42,531 nt of DNA from JAVBJN01 sp031546985 (GTDB lineage Bacteria > Bacteroidota > Bacteroidia > Chitinophagales > Chitinophagaceae): contig JAVBJN010000013.1 of assembly GCA_031546985.1 (NCBI GenBank), forward strand, positions 1 to 42,531, read 5' to 3'. Below, piece by piece: positions 39,901 to 42,531 of this stretch; within the stretch, counting starts at the first letter, position 1; each line of letters opens with the position of its first letter. Both the position numbers and the translations under genes were made by a program. The notes below the pieces were generated by a model that worked only from the letters and a program-made list of their open reading frames with translations, was not told the origin of the DNA and ran no database searches.

Positions 39901-40085
39901 ATATTGTATACAAAATCGCCGCTAAAAAGATCTACCATATCGGTAGTACCTACCGGCTCAAAACTTTGCACTTCCGGTTGGCTGGGTCCCGAAGTAAGGG
40001 CCCAGGCTACGCAAGGGAAGAAGGTTTGGTAAACAACAGCGAGCAACAACACTCTGGATATACCCAGAACATAACTTTTCTTCAT
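33972..40085 (-). CDS. 2037-residue secreted SpvB/TcaB-like protein
   Basis: A giant exported protein. A hydrophobic N-terminal segment (LLLAVVYQTFFPCVAWAL) is followed by TSGPSQPEVQSFEPVG and the pattern DLFSGDFVYNIPLLDVEGYPV, GLGWNINPG, as in the N-terminal part of SpvB/TcB-like proteins of Bacteroidota. About 100-330 is Gly/Ser-rich with repetitive VGVGVG stretches. Residues about 1532-1575 contain six Cys in a short loop. Residues about 1830-1975 look like a carbohydrate-binding jelly roll (LEAGKPYIISCWIKP, YYYDDIRIS). The end has two YD-like strands (FVYNPANLRL, YEYNAEGQLIRK). In Tc toxins such a protein forms half of the cage around the toxin; here it could do the same for the RHS protein. 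Confidence 0.78.
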   Translation of the reverse strand: MKKSYVLGISRVLLLAVVYQTFFPCVAWALTSGPSQPEVQSFEPVGTTDMVDLFSGDFVYNIPLLDVEGYPVNISYHGGANIEQEASWVGLGWNINPGVINHNVRGLPDDFNGEKIEKKLHIKPENNVRIGVGVGVEFAGFEKQSKKVTQGKKKSTGKFSIGAEVNVNNYKGVSAGFNVGLGVSLFGAVSAGVNIGVGSQTGADIDYNAAVTATSKSALTVSANEVSSSSYGASFGASHGWNSRNGLKDIGLGLQANARSMQVSGPGSTNSKPSGSGVGVGVGMNASVPIGLKNYVPVVTNPSSFKSYQIQIKGGLEFFYLYGSAWAKAMVSNTKFDAEGSRNGYGYFYLENAGKNDIVDFTRDKDGMFNKTMGYLPMGNMAYDVYGVSGQGTGGVFRPFRNDYGTVYDPELADNPITSQESDDLNIELGFGELFEAGGEYSSYKTKLYSGPWANAYQPFHGGRKNSLYEKFYFKQAGELTAANNKYLDEIGGVTEKQYTGGDIPYERNGAANSRETRASYLYFLDGAEASNADIGSSATIKDYNNVTSFSNGTVNPMSINRVEAQSKPKRRANQASEMVKVNPDGTRYIYGIGAMNNLQKEVTFTIPEPSDAEKSKGIARIEKGNWDSENNKQGIDEYYSGTVTPSYAHSYFLTSILSNDYVDVKGDGTTEDDLGSYTKFNYSLKDTDYRWRAPYDKVGDSAQYSPGFVSDKRDDKASYVIGSKEIWHLHSIESKNYVAEFYVSEREDGLGVTAPVVPSNSEYANGIYNNALSAAGKSFKLDSIVLYNKSDRFLNGNAAIPIKKVRFVYDYSLCPGTPNSTAATKGKLTLKAIYMSYGTSEKNLLSPYRFDYNNPPEYGYSFINKDRWGNYKPSEPGCTNYEFPFTNQSDPNNNQYAAAWQLTKIYLPSGGNITVNYEADDYAFVQNRRAMEMTKVLGVGPGKSYQPGIYQLYEDKKTPFLYVYFKRRVGQEFDLANLRRSYLENDDLLYYNFSIDVTGNDRYEPIKGYAEVSEVGKCDGAAGDTVGYIKLVPKNPVNSNATLHPATYVGLNVARYNLPHILFPGSDPDKSTAKNILKGIKESISELKNLWKNPLVTLVDKGRAKYFNKDKSYVRLMSPNLAKKGGGHRVKSVVLSDDWNNMSSNDGNTANYGQEYDYTIDDPKYGKISSGVASYEPMVGIDECPFKRPVTYFATSKSNVPPNDPVELYQEEPLGESLYPGASVGYSKVTVKSINKDIARSAQTVKVHEYYTAKDYPVEVKAKGIDVVQKDNGYKFGFFHTEQKDIYRLAQAYTLLLNDMHGKPKSTSQYVIKLNDNTRRELISSQVYQYQTQPGMTITDNVVPVLNASLAGVKASTATVGVEADVTIDSRERREETTVETYNLNVNSVQWLAVNIPIPTFFFSDKADKKAFSSVVTTKVIQKYAVLKSVETYNEGARFLTTNQYYDPQTGQVLVSKVNNEFGDDVYNVTYPAYWGYSGMGAASSNQGFEEDSMTMEYQAGYANLSTRFAGNYSKGDELMLNTGVGTIKVWVAGCGLVTKIIPGDCSLGKPCNVLFCDHGTPCTIPNTCTHGQQSVSMPVIKVVPRVLASFTAAMGTKNNVQSKIIRSGRKNILEASLQEASVMENPVNDTTKLLRASFTKGIQVKARTYSDKKVDWMLGTGTTAQYNDYVTGVRGNHRVDREFEYTGPRNYVGHSRQDGLFDMMGKVLWTIGQKNADENEPDRVTKITCDALNYSIMAPVGAGGGAGIWRLLKEVTHFDANGNELENKNAVDISSSAQFGYNNLLPTAVAGNARAFEILAEGFEDFSILERMPLSTFEFSFIRSAFAFANLATNNNYRYKNASTSGNNLQIVSNESHSGRSSLRVNTANGFSITIMSPGSTNIPDKFRLEAGKPYIISCWIKPVNNPGDGVAVYSPSNFNISHLGINTSFKARSNRIDNWQLFETTVSFVASSQSAILNLPSGYYYDDIRISPAKASMKAFVYNPANLRLAATLDENNFATFYEYNAEGQLIRKKKETERGILTIQESRGANPKK

Positions 40086-40094
40086 GTATCGAGA

Positions 40095-40700
40095 TTAAAA
40101 ACCGGGAACGGGTATTTTTTTAATATTGGTTGTACTGAATTTGAATTTTACAATTCCATGATTCAGTATCTTATCTGCATAACTTAATGTCATATCATTA
40201 GCTGCCATATCTGTAACGTTGGGTTCAAAAGCCACTACCAGTTTATCGAACGGAGAAAGCCCAAAAGCAGGTTCCAGATGATAAACTACAGGCTCATATG
40301 ACACTCCATTGCATTCCAGTGTAAAGTTTTGTTTCATTCCTTCAGACATAAACTGCAGCCATTTTTCGTATTCCTGCGCATCTTTGCTGATCACTTTAAG
40401 AAACGATTGCTCAGATTCAGTATTCCTTATATAGAAGTTAAAGCATACCATATCCTTTAATTCTTCTAGTCTTTGAGCGGTTTGTTTTGCATCTCTCTCC
40501 GCTGCCCCAACGCTTTCACCAAGCATGATATAAGCCGAGGGTTTATATTGAACATCATACAGCCATTTGTCTATTGTCTTTTGCTGGTGTAACCCATTAT
40601 CAAGACTTTCTACATAAGCTTTATAATCTCCAGGACTTTTCTTGCCACTGCAAGCACCTAGCAAACACAGCGCAAGCATCCATATACAAATCTTATTCAT
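40095..40700 (-). CDS. Lipoprotein of unknown function
   Basis: A 201-residue lipoprotein; LLGAC places the lipidated Cys at residue 16. The mature part is helical in the first half and beta-rich in the second, with no motif I recognise. Its start overlaps the stop of the OmpH-like gene (ATGAATAA, 8 bases), and it ends 9 bases before the SpvB-like gene, so it belongs to the toxin operon. Confidence 0.68.
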   Translation of the reverse strand: MNKICIWMLALCLLGACSGKKSPGDYKAYVESLDNGLHQQKTIDKWLYDVQYKPSAYIMLGESVGAAERDAKQTAQRLEELKDMVCFNFYIRNTESEQSFLKVISKDAQEYEKWLQFMSEGMKQNFTLECNGVSYEPVVYHLEPAFGLSPFDKLVVAFEPNVTDMAANDMTLSYADKILNHGIVKFKFSTTNIKKIPVPGF

Positions 40701-41193
40701 ACTTGCTGTTTACAAATTTTATAAGGTCATTGGTATAGTCCATTGCCTCATCACCATACAACACTGTACCCATGCCATTGGCACCAATCAGTAATTTCAC
40801 GCCGGATTCCTTACCAAAATCCGTCATCAGGCTATTGAGCCGGGCCCAAACAGCCTTATTTACACGCTCGTTCTCCTGATCGTATGTTCTGGTAAACAGT
40901 TCACGTTGATCGGTAATTTGTTCCATCAACAGGTTTTGCCTGCCGCTATTACCCTGGTTGCCCTTTTGTTCTAGCTTTAGCAATACAGATAGGCTGTCTA
41001 TCTGCTCCTTAATAGGTTTAAGTTTTTTATCGCTCTCCCGCTCCATCTCAGCCTTCAGTTTGTAACTGTCGAAGACTTTCAATGTATCCACAAAACCAAT
41101 TTTATGTTCTTTCCGGTTCATATAAAACCATTGAAAGATCTGGCCCGCGGCCAACACTATTACCAATACGAAAAGTGCAGATTGTTTCTTCAT
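40693..41193 (-). CDS. OmpH/Skp-like periplasmic protein
   Basis: A 166-residue protein with one N-terminal membrane or signal segment (SALFVLVIVLAAGQIF). The rest fits the OmpH/Skp family: IGFVDTLKVFDSYKLKAEMERE, then a long charged coiled coil, then KLLIGANGMGTVLYGDEAMDYT as the C-terminal half of the body domain. Skp-type proteins hold unfolded outer-membrane or secreted proteins, so here it may assist the giant secreted proteins encoded downstream. The upstream GTG at 41199 overlaps the previous stop (TAGTG) and is a possible alternative start; I chose the ATG at 41193. Confidence 0.75.
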   Translation of the reverse strand: MKKQSALFVLVIVLAAGQIFQWFYMNRKEHKIGFVDTLKVFDSYKLKAEMERESDKKLKPIKEQIDSLSVLLKLEQKGNQGNSGRQNLLMEQITDQRELFTRTYDQENERVNKAVWARLNSLMTDFGKESGVKLLIGANGMGTVLYGDEAMDYTNDLIKFVNSKYE

Positions 41194-41198
41194 GTTCA

Positions 41199-42323
41199 CT
41201 AGCCTTTAATGAGATCCTGATTGATATAAATAAAATTCAGATTATACTTGCGGCCTCGCTCTGAGGTTATTTCTATACGGTAAGTTTTCATATGACGTAA
41301 ACGTTCGGTTACCGCAAAGTCTATCTTAAAATAGTTGTCTCCGATCACCACATTAGTTTTAGGAATGTCAATTGAAACCTGCTTACCTTTTTCATCGAAA
41401 ATGGCATAAGAAAGTACGTCAGCATTAGCGTCATTGAGGATATACTTAAGTTTAAGTCCACCAACAGCGTATAACTTAGCCGCATTTTTAGAATTCACAA
41501 CATCATAGTAAGGCTGATCTGGTGAAATAGCTATTTTAAAAGTATCCTCAATAATGGTAAACATCCAGGGCTCCGCACCACCCAGCAATACATCTTTGTA
41601 ATACGCATCTACCGTCCAGGCGTAGGGTTTAAACTTTTCCAGTTCGCGGGCAGTAGCAGGATACATTTTGGCCATTCCGGAAATGTTCTTTTCGGTGTAA
41701 ATGGCCGGGTTGCGCATAATGGCATTGGCTTTGTTCTGCCCTTTTTGCATGGGCGCTACACGCAAGCGGTAGGTGAGCTGACCTGCAAAGGGGTAGTTTA
41801 CCGTCCAGTTGAAGTTGGGATGCGTTTCGAGCAGTTTGGCATCGTCTTCGGGCTCTGCCAGGCTAATCAGGAAAATATCGTTTACCGTCTGGTACAAACA
41901 TTCGTCAATGGATGGCCCTTCGGGCTGCTCGCCGCCCTGGATAATGGGTTGCAGCGATACACAGTATTCGTAAGTGCCTTGCGGCAGCTTGCTATATTGC
42001 TGAAACAGTTCCTTTAACCCATTGGAAGAAAAATTCCAGGTTGCATGCGGATTGAGCTGACCCAGGATGTTCATACCCGGTTGCACCGTAAGGGTGGTCT
42101 GGTAGCTAAACTGTATATTCTGCTGACGAAACACTACCGTGCCGGTCAGTTTTACACGCTCGGCTTTACCAGCGTTATTTACCACCTGGTAATTGAAAAT
42201 ATTATCGGGTTTAAGCTCTATGCCATCAAGCGGAGCCAGGTTTACCTGGTACGATTGTGCTACAGCGCCTAAACCGCTGAGCAACAGCAAGGGTAATAGT
42301 AAACGGGTCATGTATCTTTTCAT
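41199..42323 (-). CDS. Secreted beta-sandwich protein of unknown function
   Basis: A 374-residue protein with a signal peptide (LLLPLLLLSGLGAVAQ). The mature part alternates strands and has several Ig-like or fibronectin-like stretches (YRLRVAPMQKG, YAWTVDAYYKD); two Cys in the first half could pair. I do not recognise the family. It starts 20 bases after the outer-membrane protein gene and is followed by the OmpH-like gene with only one base between alternative signals, so it is part of the same operon and probably acts at the cell surface or in the periplasm. Confidence 0.65.
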   Translation of the reverse strand: MKRYMTRLLLPLLLLSGLGAVAQSYQVNLAPLDGIELKPDNIFNYQVVNNAGKAERVKLTGTVVFRQQNIQFSYQTTLTVQPGMNILGQLNPHATWNFSSNGLKELFQQYSKLPQGTYEYCVSLQPIIQGGEQPEGPSIDECLYQTVNDIFLISLAEPEDDAKLLETHPNFNWTVNYPFAGQLTYRLRVAPMQKGQNKANAIMRNPAIYTEKNISGMAKMYPATARELEKFKPYAWTVDAYYKDVLLGGAEPWMFTIIEDTFKIAISPDQPYYDVVNSKNAAKLYAVGGLKLKYILNDANADVLSYAIFDEKGKQVSIDIPKTNVVIGDNYFKIDFAVTERLRHMKTYRIEITSERGRKYNLNFIYINQDLIKG

Positions 42324-42343
42324 ATGCTTTATGCTGCTTATTG

Positions 42344-42531
42344 TTATTTGAATCCTATTTTGCCAATCATCATATCGAAGTTGTAGCCTACACCCAGATC
42401 AAGGCCCACTAAGGGTTTCCAGATAGCGGTTTCTACATCTTTATAATTCACACCACGGCCATTGGCACGCAGGGTAATACCTTGTTTTTTGAATGTTTTG
42501 TTTACGCCCAGGCTCACACCATAACGCAACA
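42344..42531 (-). CDS. C-terminal end of a probable beta-barrel outer-membrane protein (partial)
   Basis: The gene enters from the right edge; only the last 62 codons are visible. GVSLGVNKTFKKQGITLRANG and LVGLDLGVGYNF have the alternating hydrophobic pattern of transmembrane beta strands. It could be a PorP/SprF-like or OmpA-like barrel, but there is too little sequence to decide. It is the most upstream visible gene of the toxin operon. Confidence 0.5.
   Translation of the reverse strand, partial: LRYGVSLGVNKTFKKQGITLRANGRGVNYKDVETAIWKPLVGLDLGVGYNFDMMIGKIGFK

Overview
The window looks like a chromosomal segment from a Bacteroidota bacterium, most likely a member of the Chitinophagaceae; I cannot name the genus. 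The reasons are: several promoters of the Bacteroidota type (-7 box TAnnTTTG) and no clear Shine-Dalgarno sequences; household genes of the expected families (two-domain FKBP lipoprotein, NrnA, Ndk, NlpC/P60 lipoprotein, UbiA next to Maf, DUF2520, TopA); and very large secreted SpvB/RHS proteins of the kind common in this phylum.

Layout. (1) 1-11835 is a mostly household region: FKBP and nrnA (minus), ndk and an NlpC/P60 lipoprotein (plus), a repeat-filled gap at 3399-4288, an aldehyde dehydrogenase, maf-ubiA, a DUF2520 protein, then topA and a SirB1-like gene (plus). A ~100 bp inverted repeat brackets 121-3496, and a 120-121 bp tandem repeat fills much of 3600-4060. (2) 11880-18048 is bounded by an exact 108 bp direct repeat, each copy holding a complete tRNA-Arg(ACG) and its -7 box. 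Between the copies lie a three-gene minus-strand operon (four-segment membrane protein, P-loop GTPase-like protein, coiled-coil membrane protein), a nitronate monooxygenase-like gene and a GNAT acetyltransferase. The operon looks like an undescribed or poorly described GTPase-based membrane system, possibly for biological conflict. (3) A tyrosine recombinase gene (18443-19543) follows the second tRNA. (4) 19779-42531 is a polymorphic-toxin locus on the minus strand.

In the toxin locus a tightly packed operon runs from the right edge: the end of a probable outer-membrane protein, a secreted 374-residue protein, an OmpH/Skp-like protein, a lipoprotein, a 2037-residue SpvB-like protein, a 246-residue secreted protein, a 3623-residue RHS protein with a variable C-terminal tip, and a small exported putative immunity protein. 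Downstream lies a second, orphan module: about 50 codons of RHS core 3' end fused to a different tip with a JAB/MPN metallopeptidase signature, overlapping a lipoprotein that is probably its immunity protein. Each module ends in a copy of a ~177 bp repeat (R) that carries a terminator-like hairpin. A further R copy sits fused in tandem, as if one more module had been lost. So the modules are bounded by RHS core homology on one side and R on the other, which is the arrangement expected of exchangeable toxin-immunity cassettes.

The findings I rate highest are this cassette architecture, the ~545-residue insert with internal duplication in the middle of the RHS core, the three-gene GTPase operon, and the exact tRNA duplication beside a recombinase gene.
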